Assembly: GCA_913051905.1 (NCBI GenBank)
Contig: CAJXBY010000139.1
Span: forward strand, 1-6,804
Source: an uncultured Gammaproteobacteria bacterium
Lineage (GTDB): Bacteria; Pseudomonadota; Gammaproteobacteria; Arenicellales; UBA868
DNA length: 6,804 nt
Reading direction: 5' to 3'
The notes under the pieces are model-generated. The model was not told the origin of the DNA and made no database searches. It saw nothing but the letters and a program-made list of their open reading frames with translations. The position numbers were made by a program, and so were the translations under genes. Position 1 is the stretch's first letter; every line of letters starts with the position of its first letter. Of this stretch, positions 6,801 through 6,804 are shown piece by piece.

Positions 6801-6804
6801 TCGA

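Noticed and set aside
1..6804. Mobile element, CRISPR array, tRNA or rRNA
   Set aside because: No transposase or integrase, terminal repeats, spaced repeats, or RNA-gene signatures are seen on either strand.

Overview
The window comes from a moderately GC-rich bacterial chromosome. TRAP transport, FAH, PhyH and VOC enzymes together suggest a proteobacterium, perhaps marine or environmental, that breaks down organic acids or aromatics. This placement rests on gene content only; there is no rRNA or other taxonomic marker. The window is densely coded, with no tRNA, CRISPR array, insertion sequence or obvious mobile element.

Layout. On the + strand, the 3' end of a TRAP transporter large permease (3-224) is followed by a fumarylacetoacetate hydrolase (FAH) family protein (316-1164) and a phytanoyl-CoA dioxygenase (PhyH) family Fe(II)/2-oxoglutarate oxygenase (1217-2047). 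These three could be one transcript. A 998-residue molybdopterin enzyme runs on the - strand (5056-2060) and converges tail to tail with PhyH across 12 bases. It is separated by a 260-base divergent intergenic region from a + strand iron-sulfur subunit (5317-6171). A VOC-fold protein (6255-6800) follows.

The centrepiece is the molybdoenzyme pair. Both subunits closely resemble pyrogallol:phloroglucinol hydroxytransferase (transhydroxylase, TH; AthL/AthS) of the fermenter Pelobacter acidigallici. The large subunit keeps the His, Asp-Ser and Tyr that, from memory of the TH structure, form the active site and the Mo ligand, at almost the same mutual spacing. It lacks an N-terminal Fe-S cysteine motif, as TH alpha does. 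The small subunit keeps the ferredoxin-like core and a C-terminal beta-barrel (Cna-B/transthyretin-like) domain.

Three things set this pair apart from the TH I know. The large subunit carries about 135 extra N-terminal residues that read as an SCP2-type lipid/sterol-binding domain. The small subunit has Trp and Asp in place of two cysteines of one of the three TH clusters, so probably only two clusters remain. The two subunit genes are divergent rather than adjacent in one operon.

How it may work together (inference): TRAP uptake of an acidic substrate, hydroxyl-group or other redox chemistry on an aromatic or hydrophobic ring by the molybdoenzyme, and further steps by the PhyH, VOC and FAH enzymes. 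An O2-dependent oxygenase nearby suggests an aerobic or facultative host, unlike the strictly fermentative setting of classical TH. The substrate cannot be read from the sequence.
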